This document shows, piece after piece, positions 18,026 to 27,957 of a stretch of DNA of 64,000 nt. Numbering within the stretch: position 1 is the first letter of the stretch; each line of letters opens with the position of its first letter. The notes below the pieces were generated by a model. It searched no databases, was not told where the DNA came from, and saw only the letters and a list, made by a program, of their open reading frames with translations. This DNA comes from Vibrio sp. 99-70-13A1 (GTDB lineage Bacteria; Pseudomonadota; Gammaproteobacteria; Enterobacterales; Vibrionaceae): positions 62,001 through 126,000 of the forward strand of contig NZ_VTXD01000004.1 in assembly GCF_013114625.1 (NCBI RefSeq), read 5' to 3'. A program made the translations under genes and the position numbers.

Positions 18026-18595
18026 ATGACAAAAAGGAAAGTGCCAGAAATTTTGGCTCAGCAAACTGTCGCTCAATCAAAACTTTTCTCTATTGAATCT
18101 CTCGATTTACGCTTCTCTAACGGTGAAGAAAGAACTTACGAACGCATGAAGCCCAGTGGGCGAAGTGCCGTGATGATGGTTCCTATTTCTGAACAAGGTG
18201 ATCTTTTACTGGTTCGTGAATACGCTGCAGGCACTGAGCGCTACGAACTTGGCTTTCCAAAAGGGTTAGTTGATGAAGGTGAGACACCTCCAGAAGCCGC
18301 AATCCGAGAGCTTAAAGAAGAAATTGGATTCGGTTCTCATAAGTTAACCCCTTTAAAAGAAGTCATCCTTGCTCCTTCTTATTTTTCGAGCAAAATGACG
18401 CTATTCATTGCTGAAGAGTTATACCCTGAAAAGCTTGAAGGTGATGAACCTGAACCTTTAGACATCATACGCTGGCCACTTGCTCAAGCCGAAGAATTAC
18501 TCACTCATCTCGATTTTAGTGAAGCTCGCTGTATTACCGCCCTACTACTAGCCCTCAGAACATTAAAAGAACAAGCTAGTACATTAGAAGAATAA
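18026..18595 (+). CDS. nudE: ADP compounds hydrolase NudE
   Basis: 189 residues (E. coli NudE 186). Nudix enzyme that cleaves ADP-ribose, Ap3A and NADH. The Nudix box is complete: G80-x5-E86-x7-R94-E95-L96-x-E98-E99-x-G101. The flanking ELGFPKGLVDEGE is as in E. coli NudE. Start supported by AAGGAG upstream. It lies 11 bp ahead of cysQ and is probably co-transcribed with it, a pairing also linked in other gammaproteobacteria. Confidence 0.94.
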   Translation: MTKRKVPEILAQQTVAQSKLFSIESLDLRFSNGEERTYERMKPSGRSAVMMVPISEQGDLLLVREYAAGTERYELGFPKGLVDEGETPPEAAIRELKEEIGFGSHKLTPLKEVILAPSYFSSKMTLFIAEELYPEKLEGDEPEPLDIIRWPLAQAEELLTHLDFSEARCITALLLALRTLKEQASTLEE

Positions 18596-18606
18596 GAGTT
18601 AGCCCT

Positions 18607-19434
18607 ATGCCAATAACAAAAGATCTATCCCACCTCTTACCTTCCGTCATTGAAATTGCTCGTTCTGCTGGGCAATTGATTCTCGAAATCTATGAAAAAA
18701 AGGATTACGAAGAATTTACGAAAAGCGATGACACGCCTGTAACCAGTGCCGATTTAGCCGCACATAAGCTTATTGAACAGCGCTTAACGGAGCTCACTCC
18801 TGATATCCCAGTGCTTTCTGAAGAAGCTGCTGACATTAGTTTAGAGCAACGTAAGCAATGGGATCGCTACTGGTTAGTCGACCCACTTGATGGCACTCAA
18901 GAATTCATCGCACGTAGTGGTGACTTCGCAACCATTATTGCGCTGATTGAGCATAACCGTCCTGTCATGGGAGTGGTATACGCACCGGTATCTGGTGTGA
19001 CTTATTACGCTTACCACGGTAAAGGGGCATGGAAAATTCCTGAGTTAGCGGAAAGTGTAAAAATCAAAACACATCATCATGAGCTGCCAAATCAATCTAT
19101 TGCGATGGCGATTAGCCGTCGTCAAGATATCAATCGAATCACCAGTTGCATGAGCTCAGCTTGGAATTATGATTTAGTGCCTTTGGGCTCTGCCGCATTA
19201 AAAGCTTGTTTAGTTGCAGAAGGCGCGGTTGATTGCTATCTAAGATTAGGGCCAACCGGTGAGTGGGATACCGCCGCCACGCAATGTATTGTTGAAGAAG
19301 CTGGTGGAAGAATCTTAAGTACTCAATTAGAGCCTCTTTCATACAATGAGAGAGAAACATTAGAAAACCCAAACTTTATTGTTTTAGGGGATGAAAACTT
19401 ACCATGGGATGAAATCCTAACGGTTAAAAACTAG
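18607..19434 (+). CDS. cysQ: 3'(2'),5'-bisphosphate nucleotidase CysQ
   Basis: 275 residues, inositol-monophosphatase fold. It removes the 3'-phosphate of PAP left after sulfate assimilation, preventing inhibition of PAP-sensitive enzymes. Metal-binding motifs are intact: SEEAAD (about 71-76), DPLDGTQEF (92-100) and GEWDTAATQ (about 218-226). Lithium-sensitive family. Second gene of the nudE-cysQ pair, followed by a terminator. Confidence 0.95.
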   Translation: MPITKDLSHLLPSVIEIARSAGQLILEIYEKKDYEEFTKSDDTPVTSADLAAHKLIEQRLTELTPDIPVLSEEAADISLEQRKQWDRYWLVDPLDGTQEFIARSGDFATIIALIEHNRPVMGVVYAPVSGVTYYAYHGKGAWKIPELAESVKIKTHHHELPNQSIAMAISRRQDINRITSCMSSAWNYDLVPLGSAALKACLVAEGAVDCYLRLGPTGEWDTAATQCIVEEAGGRILSTQLEPLSYNERETLENPNFIVLGDENLPWDEILTVKN

Positions 19435-19479
19435 AGCAGACAAACTCTAAAGCCTTCTCCAAACCGCTTAATTCAATTA

Positions 19480-19504
19480 GCCGTAACACTGTTACGGTTT
19501 TTTT
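19480..19504 (+). terminator. Terminator after cysQ
   Basis: CCGTAAC-AC-TGTTACGG type stem (19481-19497), tight loop, then seven T. Confidence 0.82.
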
Positions 19505-19726
19505 GTACCTCAAAGAAACACTCACAATTTATAAAACCAAGCGATGATAACGATTACATTGAAACTAATGAAATTGAGTAAATTATCATTAACAATCAAA
19601 TAATTAATGAAGTCATACTTTCTGAATTAAGTTCACAAATATTGTTTACAAAGTGATTCTAGTTTCATAAAACTACCATTCATAAAATCTATACCTAAAA
19701 AGTTACTAAAGGAAATGGTAATACAC

Positions 19727-21913
19727 ATGAACGTTCAGTGGTCTAAAAAGAAACTCATCGCAACTTCGATTGCATCTATTTTACTCGCCGGGTGTGGTGG
19801 TGGCAGTGACGGTGGTTCATCAACTCCTGCCGATCCAGGTAATGCCTCTTTAAGCATCACCTCAACAGCAGTAACAACTGCGACTGAAGATATTCTCTAC
19901 CAATACCAATTAACAACTGATTACGCCGATGCGGTTAGCTATTCAGGGACGAATTTACCAACAGAAATGACACTTAGCACTGATGGTTTACTAACTTGGA
20001 CACCAGTCGAAAACGTTTTAACCTCAGATGAAATCACGATCAATGTAGAAGCGAATTCAGATAACACGCTTAAAGACTCCCAGAGCTTTACTATTCAGGT
20101 AACTCCAGTCAATGACCCAGTGGTCGTCTCTTCTATACAACCGCTATCTGTAGAATCTGGGCAATCGATAACTCATCAAATACAAGTTACCGACCCGGAT
20201 GATGAAAACAACGGAACCGATATACTTTTCTCTTTACGTAATGCACCTGCTGGTTTAACAGTATCGCCTACAGGAGAACTCTCTATATCTTCAACTGTCA
20301 CCGCTTCAATTGATCACTCAGTGACGGTTTCAGTACAAGATGGATTAGAAGATAATGCGCAAGTCTCTGAAACGACTTTTGACCTATCAGAACTATTTTA
20401 TCACTACGTAAATGGACAAGTTGCTAGCTATTACACCAATGACGTAATACCAGCAAGTACCGTTAAAGTTTCAAATAACGGTCAACTAATCAATCAAGGT
20501 CAAACAACTGCCGAAGGTACATATTCGATAAAAGTACTCGATACTTCTCTGACTCAATCAATGCCATTGATTGTGTCTGCGGACGCTGTTGGATTTACAG
20601 AAGCCTCGGAGTCTAAATCATTTGGTGAGCTTTCTAGCGGTATCAACCTGTACTTACCAGAAGTTCACGCTTCAGTTACTTTTGATAGCCAGGCTCCCTC
20701 TAACCTACAGGTCGACAATGAAACGCTAGTGACTGTTGAAGCGCAAAGCTTTGTGAATCAACAAGGCGAAGCTGTAACAGGAGAAATATCCTCTGAGCTC
20801 TTCATCATTGACCCAAGTTTAGATATTGACCTAATGCCTGGTGAGATGATTACTCAGACACCTCAAGGAGAAAGCGTGCCTATCGAGTCTTTTGGTGCTA
20901 TCACTGCAACATTCACAGACAGTGAAGGCAATGATCTTCAGTTAGCTGACGGAAAAGTAGCAGAAGTAAGAATCCCTGCTTCAGGAAATAATCCTCCTGC
21001 AACCATCCCTCTCTTTTACTATGATGACGTTCAAGGTATTTGGATTGAAGAAGGGACTGCAACTCTAGAAAATGGCTTCTATGTTGGTCAAGTTTCCCAC
21101 TTTACCACTTGGAACGCTGACCGTATTTATGAAACCATCTATGTCGATGGCTGTGTAGTTGACAAGGAAGACCTACCAATTGCGAATGCTAGAATCCGAT
21201 CTGAAGGCGTCGATTACAATGGCAGGTCATCAGCTTATAGTGACGACCAAGGTGTATTCCGAATCCCGGTAAGGCAAGAAAGTACAGTGCTAATTTCTGC
21301 AGAAAGCAATTACCAAAGCCGTACAGAAACAGTTCGTACCGATACAACTGACAAAACGATAACTGAATGTCTAACACTTGATGATGCAACGACAAAAATT
21401 CAGCTAACTTGGGGCGAAAACCCGAGAGATTTAGATACGCACTTCTACGGACCTGACGGACAAGATGGACGTTTCCATGTTTACTTTTCGAGTAAGAGTT
21501 TCAACCAAGCAGGAAACAATATTTACTTAGATGTGGATGATACATCCAGCTACGGTCCTGAAATCGTAACGATTCCTGATTACACAGTTCCAGGGACGTA
21601 CCGCTACGCAGTTTACAAATACACAAGTAGCGGGGCTATACAGCATAACGAAACCAAAGTTGAGCTTATCTTAGAAGGGAACCGAACAGTATTTACTCCA
21701 CCTGAAGGCACTGCAACACGTTGGTGGCATGTATTTGAAATCGAAGTGGCAGCAGATCTAAGCCAAACTTTAACACCTATTAACATCTGGTCAGACACTG
21801 ATCCTGATTCTGCGAATAATAACGCACCTCAAGCTCAGTCTCGCTCAGCTGACGTAACGGAATCGAAAGGTATTGCTGAAACATTACTAGAAGAGAAGTA
21901 CTACGCTAAATAA
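19727..21913 (+). CDS. Large multidomain surface lipoprotein with DUF2135-like domain
   Basis: 728 residues from the ATG at 19727; an in-frame ATG at 19715 sits too close to the AAAGGAA ribosome site. Lipobox LLAGC with the cysteine at residue 23, then a GGGSDGGSS linker, so it is a lipoprotein, probably at the outer membrane (residue +2 is Gly, not Asp). Order: two cadherin/putative-Ig-like beta domains (about 40-130, 135-225), a carboxypeptidase-regulatory-like module (about 230-300), a central beta-rich part, a second such module (about 475-540; GCVVDKEDLPIANARI), and a C-terminal domain with LTWGENPRDLDTHFYGPDG and PGTYRYAVY that resembles the YfaP/DUF2135 fold. Function unknown; adhesion or polysaccharide binding is a guess. 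The upstream 210 bp are AT-rich. Confidence 0.8.
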   Translation: MNVQWSKKKLIATSIASILLAGCGGGSDGGSSTPADPGNASLSITSTAVTTATEDILYQYQLTTDYADAVSYSGTNLPTEMTLSTDGLLTWTPVENVLTSDEITINVEANSDNTLKDSQSFTIQVTPVNDPVVVSSIQPLSVESGQSITHQIQVTDPDDENNGTDILFSLRNAPAGLTVSPTGELSISSTVTASIDHSVTVSVQDGLEDNAQVSETTFDLSELFYHYVNGQVASYYTNDVIPASTVKVSNNGQLINQGQTTAEGTYSIKVLDTSLTQSMPLIVSADAVGFTEASESKSFGELSSGINLYLPEVHASVTFDSQAPSNLQVDNETLVTVEAQSFVNQQGEAVTGEISSELFIIDPSLDIDLMPGEMITQTPQGESVPIESFGAITATFTDSEGNDLQLADGKVAEVRIPASGNNPPATIPLFYYDDVQGIWIEEGTATLENGFYVGQVSHFTTWNADRIYETIYVDGCVVDKEDLPIANARIRSEGVDYNGRSSAYSDDQGVFRIPVRQESTVLISAESNYQSRTETVRTDTTDKTITECLTLDDATTKIQLTWGENPRDLDTHFYGPDGQDGRFHVYFSSKSFNQAGNNIYLDVDDTSSYGPEIVTIPDYTVPGTYRYAVYKYTSSGAIQHNETKVELILEGNRTVFTPPEGTATRWWHVFEIEVAADLSQTLTPINIWSDTDPDSANNNAPQAQSRSADVTESKGIAETLLEEKYYAK

Positions 21914-21959
21914 CGATACTTTTCAGATACAATAAATATAGAATTAAGTACCTAAAAAT

Positions 21960-21987
21960 AAAAAGCCCTCAAATTGAGGGCTTTTTT
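21960..21987. terminator. Terminator between the lipoprotein gene and gspN
   Basis: AAAAGCCCTCAA pairs with TTGAGGGCTTTT (21961-21984), short loop, T-runs on both strands. It ends the lipoprotein gene and the long convergent T2SS transcript. Confidence 0.88.
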
Positions 21988-22028
21988 GTGCTTCAAGCAA
22001 TTGCTAAACATCAAAATAAAGCTAACTT

Positions 22029-22808
22029 CTAAAAACGCCCTTGGTAAGTAAACTGATATTTACCTTGCGAATCAGGGTTGCCTAACCACTTCAACTGGCT
22101 TTGCATTGCAGCTGGGAATTCAGCGCCAGGCTTAAACCAAGCCGAAGTCGAATAGCGTTTATTTGGTGTTAACTCAGCAGAAAACTCACTCGTTACGTTA
22201 GGGCTATTCTGCTCACCTTTTGCAGATATTGTATTTTCTTGGCAGGTAATATCCGCAATAACCGGACCAAGTTCCAACGCGCCAATTGGTGACTCAACAC
22301 CCGCACTTGACCATGCTAGTGTACCTTCGGCTTCTTGGCACCATGGCTGACCATGTAAAGCATGTTTAATCGTTAGCTCAACTTGCCCAGCAACAGAAAC
22401 AGGGACTGGAATGCTCGGAGCATAATCGAGTACCTTTTCTGCCGGAATAGTCGCCACTAAGTTATCAGCGTAAATACCCGCCAGGCTATAGCCGACATTA
22501 CCTTTGCCGCGGAGAGTCATATCACTATTACGACCAAAACGTACTGCTAATTCAGCTTTTGCCTGAAATAACTTACTGAACTGAAAATCCCACTGTACCG
22601 AACCATAATTAACTCGTTGCCAAGATACATTCTGTGCGCTGCCTTTCCATAGCGAACCTTCAACCCCTTCAATACTCAAACCTCTAACAGGTGGCACTTG
22701 TTTCAAGGCAAAAGAAGCAGGTAGGTGAAGAATGAGACTCACCGAAAAATAACCCACAAAAATACCGCTAAATAGCAGCCCACGTTTAGTAAATAAACCT
22801 AGCTTCAC
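22029..22808 (-). CDS. gspN: Type II secretion protein N
   Basis: 259 residues from the GTG at 22808, placed one base after the gspM stop with GAGGA just upstream. A longer frame to 22895 exists but would run far into gspM. GspN is a non-essential, poorly understood T2SS component. Seen: a single N-terminal TM helix (about 11-32), then a periplasmic beta-rich region related to the outer-membrane-directed part of the machine, ending QFTYQGRF. Last gene of the operon. Confidence 0.92.
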   Translation of the reverse strand: MKLGLFTKRGLLFSGIFVGYFSVSLILHLPASFALKQVPPVRGLSIEGVEGSLWKGSAQNVSWQRVNYGSVQWDFQFSKLFQAKAELAVRFGRNSDMTLRGKGNVGYSLAGIYADNLVATIPAEKVLDYAPSIPVPVSVAGQVELTIKHALHGQPWCQEAEGTLAWSSAGVESPIGALELGPVIADITCQENTISAKGEQNSPNVTSEFSAELTPNKRYSTSAWFKPGAEFPAAMQSQLKWLGNPDSQGKYQFTYQGRF

Positions 22809-22809
22809 G

Positions 22810-23304
22810 TTATCCTCGCTTAAACTGTAGGCGGTTAATCTCAATGACACCTGGGCTTTCTGCACGGTCAATGTCCATAAACTCGACCTCAACACCCTGC
22901 TTTTCCTTTAAATACGTTATCCAATCAATGAACTGGTTAAACGAAACAGGGTTTATCCATACTTGAAGCATTTCACCGCGTGGCTGAACACGTATTAAAT
23001 CAATTTTATAACGGCGTATTGATGATGATACAACTTGGTTCAGTGGTTGATTTGAGGCTTTCAGCCCACCACTTCCACGCAGCTCAACGATTTCATCGGC
23101 TTTATTTTCTACCCAAGCCAATAACTGTTTTTCACTCTGAATGCGAGTTTGAGCAAGCTCTGCTCGTTGACTGAGAGGCTGTAATACTCCCCAATAAATC
23201 AATCCCATAACAAGTAATAAAGAACATGCGAGCATTAATCGCTGCTCTCTCTGGCTTATTGAACTCCACCACGTTTGGAGTGGTTCAAGCATTTTTTTCA
23301 TCAC
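22810..23304 (-). CDS. gspM: Type II secretion protein M
   Basis: 164 residues. Bitopic inner-membrane protein of the T2SS platform, partner of GspL. Seen: a cytoplasmic N-terminus, one TM helix (about 24-42; LMLACSLLLVMGLIYWGVL), then a coiled coil and a ferredoxin-like periplasmic domain (about 80-160). AGGAG precedes the start. Stop is next to the gspN start codon. Confidence 0.95.
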   Translation of the reverse strand: MMKKMLEPLQTWWSSISQREQRLMLACSLLLVMGLIYWGVLQPLSQRAELAQTRIQSEKQLLAWVENKADEIVELRGSGGLKASNQPLNQVVSSSIRRYKIDLIRVQPRGEMLQVWINPVSFNQFIDWITYLKEKQGVEVEFMDIDRAESPGVIEINRLQFKRG

Positions 23305-23319
23305 TGATCTCCTAACGTT

Positions 23320-24540
23320 TTATTGACGAGCTTTTAAAGTGAAACTACCAAACACCGACTCACCATTACGATTCAGCGGACCTTGTTCAACATCAAATTG
23401 CTCTGATAGCTTGGCATTGGCACTTTCAAAACTTTGGAAGTCAGCGCTCTTAGCTTGCAGGCGAACTTCCGAGCGATTGCCATCATACTTAATGCTTTCA
23501 ATCTCAATCGCCGTTACTGTACCTAATGTTTTAGGCAGTAGAGTTAGCCAGCTAAGTAAAGATTCATCAGAACCAGAACCACCTAAACTGCTTGCCTCAT
23601 CATTCATCTGACGCTTCAAGTAGCTCACGGTTGGGATCTTACGTTTATTAGGAAATACCGTTCTAAAGATGCGTTCACTTTCCGTTCGGTAGGCTTGAGC
23701 TTGTGTTTCATACTGCTGGACAGTAAGAACTTGCTGAGTGACTAGAACAGCAATTAATAACGATGCAGCAATCGCCACTTTTTGCCAAATTCGCCAATAC
23801 TTACTAAAAGATGACTTCTCTTTAAAGCTACCACTCAACAAGTTAATACTACTTGTGATGGCTTGCTGGCTTAGCAAAGACATGATCAATTCAGCAGGCT
23901 TTGCTTGCCACGCCACGCGGCTTTGCTCAATTACATCTTGGCTTGGTAACGACGTATAGCAATGAACGGTAGGTTCACTTTCATGATCCAACCAATCTGT
24001 TTGTAGAAATAGTGCAAGCCAATCATTATCGACGGAAACCGCTTGGTATAAGCCCTGTCGAAGTAACCATTGAGAGTCGATTTGTACTGCCGACACTCCT
24101 TCCTCTTCAACAGGTAATGCTAAAATGTCAGGAAGAACTTTACGGACGGTAATGTTCACTTGCTTAAAGTCATCCATTATTTGGCTTAACCAAGCTCTAT
24201 CTACACCACATACCGTGGCATGAGTGGCATTTTTTTCCAAGATCGTAAAATGAAGGTCTTCAACATCTTGCGCGATTTCATCTTCTAATAAAAAAGGCAA
24301 CATAGAATCAAACTGTCTTGCAGCCCCTTTCGGGATCTCGACATGATTCAGTAAACAATCATTACCAGACAACAACGCAATACAAGTACGCTGCTCGGCA
24401 TAAGGTGTCAATTCTTCTAATTGATGCCAACTAGCAAGCTCACCACTTGCGATGACTTCCTGTTGACTTGTCGACCAGACCAACCATGGTACTGGGCTTT
24501 GTGGTTCGCTACTCAGCCGAACGGTCAGAAACTCGCTCAC
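23320..24540 (-). CDS. gspL: Type II secretion protein L
   Basis: 406 residues from GTG at 24540, which has GGAGG six bases upstream and yields [10 protein letters not shown], the V. cholerae EpsL N-terminus. A TTG four codons earlier is also in frame but overlaps that ribosome site. GspL anchors the ATPase GspE to the membrane. Seen: cytoplasmic actin-like domain (about 1-240), one TM helix (about 258-278) and a periplasmic ferredoxin-like domain (about 325-400). Overlaps gspK by 32 bp. Confidence 0.95.
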   Translation of the reverse strand: MSEFLTVRLSSEPQSPVPWLVWSTSQQEVIASGELASWHQLEELTPYAEQRTCIALLSGNDCLLNHVEIPKGAARQFDSMLPFLLEDEIAQDVEDLHFTILEKNATHATVCGVDRAWLSQIMDDFKQVNITVRKVLPDILALPVEEEGVSAVQIDSQWLLRQGLYQAVSVDNDWLALFLQTDWLDHESEPTVHCYTSLPSQDVIEQSRVAWQAKPAELIMSLLSQQAITSSINLLSGSFKEKSSFSKYWRIWQKVAIAASLLIAVLVTQQVLTVQQYETQAQAYRTESERIFRTVFPNKRKIPTVSYLKRQMNDEASSLGGSGSDESLLSWLTLLPKTLGTVTAIEIESIKYDGNRSEVRLQAKSADFQSFESANAKLSEQFDVEQGPLNRNGESVFGSFTLKARQ

Positions 24541-25597
24541 TGATCCCTCCAAAACGACGGCGTACTACCGTCACGGTTTTTCGATTATCACTATAGAAAA
24601 GGCTGCGAATTCTCACGCGAGACTTTTCCACTAAAATTTCCGCATCTAACTCAAAATAAGCGCTATCAACAGTTAAATAAGATTTAGCTGATTTTTTAAC
24701 CGCAGAGCTCACTGCAGCGACAGATGCCTCCGCCATAAAATCATCAATGCTATCCCAACCATCAAATGGTCTATTTTTAATAAGCTCTTTGGCATTACTT
24801 TCACTTAAATTTGGTGCAAACATTGCCATTAAAATAGGGGCTTGTTTTTCAGATAAGGTATTCACATTCAGGCGAAAGTCGTCAGTAGGTAAAGCGCACA
24901 CGAAAGGGTCGACTTTTTCCATGACATCACCAGACACTTGATAAATTGCTCGAAGTTCAGAGCTGTCAGCAAGCAAACCATTCGCAGCAACATACGAAGG
25001 GCTCATAGATTCATAAGTGCTGTCTTCCACACCTGTGGATGAAGAAGTGCTGCTATTACTGTCAACAAACTCCCATGTGGAGTGTGCAATCACTTCTGCC
25101 TGATAAGGCTCAACTTCTACTTCTTCTAGCAAGGCTTGCCACACAGTGACTAAGTAAGGCGACTTACTTGAGCCCGTACTGCTTTTTACTTCAGCAAGCG
25201 CATTCAGATTAAAGCATGCTTGCTTATCCAGGATTCGACCCGTGACTTGCCCGTAATCCAGAGGGAAAACTTGCTCTTCCAATGCCCAAGGCTGGTTTAG
25301 GTTGACTGTATCGCTATCTTTATAGCTTTGTTCAATACCGACTTCAGCTAAGCTTTCAATACCAATACTGTACCAGTAAGCTTGCTGATAATTGAGTTGG
25401 TTCCCCACCCGTTTGAATTGAGTAAAAAGACGCTCAGACATGCTACCAGCAATGCCTGCCATGATGGCAAGCAGCATCAAAATGACAATTAAAGCCACAC
25501 CAGACTGACGATGCTTAGACCTTAGAGATCTAGCCTTTGGGGTACCCGATTTTGGAGTTCTAGCCGATGAAGTATTCGTTCTTAGAAACTTATCCAT
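24509..25597 (-). CDS. gspK: Type II secretion minor pseudopilin K
   Basis: 362 residues from the ATG at 25597; the frame is open to 25627. GspK caps the pseudopilus tip with GspI and GspJ. Seen: a basic leader of about 30 residues, prepilin-type hydrophobic segment [16 protein letters not shown] with Gly before the mature residue; the usual Phe and Glu5 of pseudopilins are absent, as is normal for GspK. A large helical insert domain follows (about 110-290). Overlaps gspJ and gspL. Confidence 0.94.
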   Translation of the reverse strand: MDKFLRTNTSSARTPKSGTPKARSLRSKHRQSGVALIVILMLLAIMAGIAGSMSERLFTQFKRVGNQLNYQQAYWYSIGIESLAEVGIEQSYKDSDTVNLNQPWALEEQVFPLDYGQVTGRILDKQACFNLNALAEVKSSTGSSKSPYLVTVWQALLEEVEVEPYQAEVIAHSTWEFVDSNSSTSSSTGVEDSTYESMSPSYVAANGLLADSSELRAIYQVSGDVMEKVDPFVCALPTDDFRLNVNTLSEKQAPILMAMFAPNLSESNAKELIKNRPFDGWDSIDDFMAEASVAAVSSAVKKSAKSYLTVDSAYFELDAEILVEKSRVRIRSLFYSDNRKTVTVVRRRFGGISERVSDRSAE

Positions 25598-26303
25598 TGT
25601 CAGAACCTTCTGAGCTATCACTCTCACTGGTACGAGTCACCTTTCCGTCAGGTGTTAAATACACTCGCTCAACGTCGCCATAGTCTTCTAATGTGAGTAT
25701 AAGCTTCACGGCTTTAGGTAAGGTTAACTGTGCTGCCCATTCTTTTAGCCAGTTTTTTCCATCATAAAACTCCAGCTCAAAGCTTTCGATATTCGACAGC
25801 ATCGGGGTAATCACCCCAAGTTGACCCGTAGGTGTATCCGGGTAGCGCCACCAAACTCGCTCGAGTGTCTTTTCCTTAATGCGATAACCGACTTTTGTGA
25901 CTTCGCCTCGTGGGAACTGCTGTTGAGGGTTGTGCCAACCTAACCGAGTGAACATCACCCCGTTACTATCAGAATCTAATAAATAAGGCTGAGATAAAAT
26001 CAGCTTAGAAGATGTATTTTCACCATCCGTTCGAAATTGGCGTAATGCCATTTGGCGAAAATCATTGTCTAAGATGACTAAAGATCGTTGCAGCTCATTC
26101 AACCGAGCGCTGCGTTCTATGGATACTTCATTACTGCGTTGAATTTGGCTCACAACTTGATAAGCCGCCATACTCAAGGTGGCAAAAATCGCAATAGATA
26201 CCAAGACTTCAATTAATGTGAAACCTTTGTTTCTACGCTTTGGTGAAAGTGATTTTATACTGGGTTGATAAGTATTCATCTGCTGCTTATTAATTCGGGA
26301 CAT
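25590..26303 (-). CDS. gspJ: Type II secretion minor pseudopilin J
   Basis: 237 residues. Prepilin-peptidase site [21 protein letters not shown] at about residue 27, with Glu5 of the mature protein. The leader is long; an internal ATG at 26279 would shorten it to 19 residues. Part of the tip complex with GspI and GspK. The acidic, Ser-rich tail ([12 protein letters not shown]) is a local feature. Overlaps gspI by 14 bp. Confidence 0.94.
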   Translation of the reverse strand: MSRINKQQMNTYQPSIKSLSPKRRNKGFTLIEVLVSIAIFATLSMAAYQVVSQIQRSNEVSIERSARLNELQRSLVILDNDFRQMALRQFRTDGENTSSKLILSQPYLLDSDSNGVMFTRLGWHNPQQQFPRGEVTKVGYRIKEKTLERVWWRYPDTPTGQLGVITPMLSNIESFELEFYDGKNWLKEWAAQLTLPKAVKLILTLEDYGDVERVYLTPDGKVTRTSESDSSEGSDNG

Positions 26304-26664
26304 AGCTGCGCACCGTCACAACAGGAGAGGAAGTTTTACTCGTTGCTACGCTGACATCAAAAGCTTTCAGCAAGCTATCACTGGTCTTAATCGGGGTAAC
26401 AGTCCAAAACCATTTGCGACCTGCCATTTCTTGCTCACCCTTAGATTTTTTTAATTTATCAGGGTGTAACATCACCATCGCCATTTGGTTATCAACCACA
26501 ATTGAAGCAAATGTTTTTTCTTCCAAATACCCTAAGGTATTGATGTGCTGAGTCACCGCACGAATAACACTGATCGCAGCGGTTGCAAAAATAGCTAATG
26601 CGACGAGTACTTCTAGCAACGTCATACCACGAGTGGTCTGACGGCGATTACTTATCTTCATCAA
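26290..26664 (-). CDS. gspI: Type II secretion minor pseudopilin I
   Basis: 124 residues. Short basic leader and cleavage site RG/MTLLEVLVALAIFATAA with Glu5. GspI is the core of the tip trimer. Overlaps gspH by 17 bp and gspJ by 14 bp, so translation is probably coupled. Confidence 0.95.
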   Translation of the reverse strand: MMKISNRRQTTRGMTLLEVLVALAIFATAAISVIRAVTQHINTLGYLEEKTFASIVVDNQMAMVMLHPDKLKKSKGEQEMAGRKWFWTVTPIKTSDSLLKAFDVSVATSKTSSPVVTVRSYVPN

Positions 26665-27256
26665 GCACCTCTCCTGGCGCCAGCAAGGTTATCACACCGT
26701 TATCTGCCACTTGAATACGCCAGCCATCTTCGACGGTATCGCCAACATTTGGATGAAATGAAAGGATAAAGGGCGTGACTTCAGCACTCGAAAGGATAAA
26801 TACTTGAGGAGGCTTAGGTTTACTTTTCTCTTCAACGTCAGCAAACATGTCTTCATCAAACAAGTTTCCAGGAGTAAACAACCTATCGCTATCAGCCCAA
26901 GCTCCACCACCTAGTGTGAGTGATAAAGATTGGTCTTCAGATAATTCAGTTAAAGAAGGGATCTTTTCAAAATCAGTTTCTTGCCAGCCATCAGAGTTCA
27001 GTGACATTAAAGTATACGTCGATTTTTTTTCATCAACACGTATCCCAAAATCCAAACCGCTGAGAATGGCTTCTTCATTGAGTAACTGAATTCGCTGATA
27101 AAAGCTCTGCGCATAGCGCTTAGTCTCATCTTTGCTATTGGTGGGAATCGTTGAAATGACCGCCATAGCAGTAACCGATAGCAACACGAGGACTAATAAT
27201 ATTTCAATTAAAGTAAAGCCTTGCGAGTGCTGACGAGCGAAAAAGGCTTGGAACAT
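26648..27256 (-). CDS. gspH: Type II secretion minor pseudopilin H
   Basis: 202 residues from the ATG at 27256; the frame is open to 27361 and another ATG at 27343 is possible. The chosen start gives a short leader before HSQG/FTLIEILLVLVLLSVTA, as in V. cholerae EpsH; no strong ribosome site supports any of them. GspH joins the tip complex to the main pseudopilus. The beta-rich C-terminal domain has GGGAW and RLFTPGNLFDE. Confidence 0.88.
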   Translation of the reverse strand: MFQAFFARQHSQGFTLIEILLVLVLLSVTAMAVISTIPTNSKDETKRYAQSFYQRIQLLNEEAILSGLDFGIRVDEKKSTYTLMSLNSDGWQETDFEKIPSLTELSEDQSLSLTLGGGAWADSDRLFTPGNLFDEDMFADVEEKSKPKPPQVFILSSAEVTPFILSFHPNVGDTVEDGWRIQVADNGVITLLAPGEVLDEDK

Positions 27257-27392
27257 ATTGGTTCTTAAAGCCCCTTTGTCTCTTTTCAAGTCACTCAACT
27301 TATTTGGCTCACTTACACAATGAGACCTTGTTGGTCTTCGCATCACTATCAATCTATACAAACTGCATTGACGTATTCAATAAGCCCGAAGC

Positions 27393-27836
27393 TTATTGAT
27401 AGTCTTGCATGTTCCAGTTACCAATATCTGCCATCACACCTTCACCACCTTCTTGACCATCAGCACCAAGTGTAAAGATATCAATGGTGCCATTGTCACC
27501 AGGGCTTAAGTACTGGTACGCGTTGCCCCAAGGGTCATTTGGTAAACGTTTGATGTAACCGCCATCGCGGTAATTACGAGGCTCAGGGCTGCTTGGCTTA
27601 GAAACCAATGCATCCAGACCTTGATCTGTTGTTGGATAAACACTGTTGTCTAGTTTAAACATATCCAATGCATTTTCTAACGCAACGATATCTGTAATGG
27701 CTTTTTGTTGGTCCGCTTTCTCTTTGTTTCCTAGCAAGTTAGGTACAACAAAGCTGGCTAATACGCCCAAAATCACAACAACAACCATTACTTCAAGTAA
27801 GGTAAAGCCAGACTGTTTCTTCATTTTATTTTTCAT
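27393..27836 (-). CDS. gspG: Type II secretion major pseudopilin G
   Basis: 147 residues from the ATG at 27836, which has GGAG six bases upstream. Major subunit of the pseudopilus. Cleavage site KQSG/FTLLEVMVVVVILGVLA with Glu5, then the conserved MFKLDNSVYPTTDQGL and a Ca-binding C-terminal loop (LGADGQEGGEGVMADIGNWN). Very close to V. cholerae EpsG. Confidence 0.97.
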   Translation of the reverse strand: MKNKMKKQSGFTLLEVMVVVVILGVLASFVVPNLLGNKEKADQQKAITDIVALENALDMFKLDNSVYPTTDQGLDALVSKPSSPEPRNYRDGGYIKRLPNDPWGNAYQYLSPGDNGTIDIFTLGADGQEGGEGVMADIGNWNMQDYQ

Positions 27837-27957
27837 TATTTTCTCCATATAACGGGCTAAGGTATTAGATCAAAATGACCTCTACTCCTCAGTTCCAAAT
27901 TGTTCGACAAGTGCTATTAGTTGTTAACCATTAACCATTAAGATTAGCTAATAGCTA

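Noticed and set aside
19541..19566. Fur-like box upstream of the lipoprotein gene
   Set aside because: TGATAACGATTACATT fits one half of the 7-1-7 motif but the other half is one base out of register.
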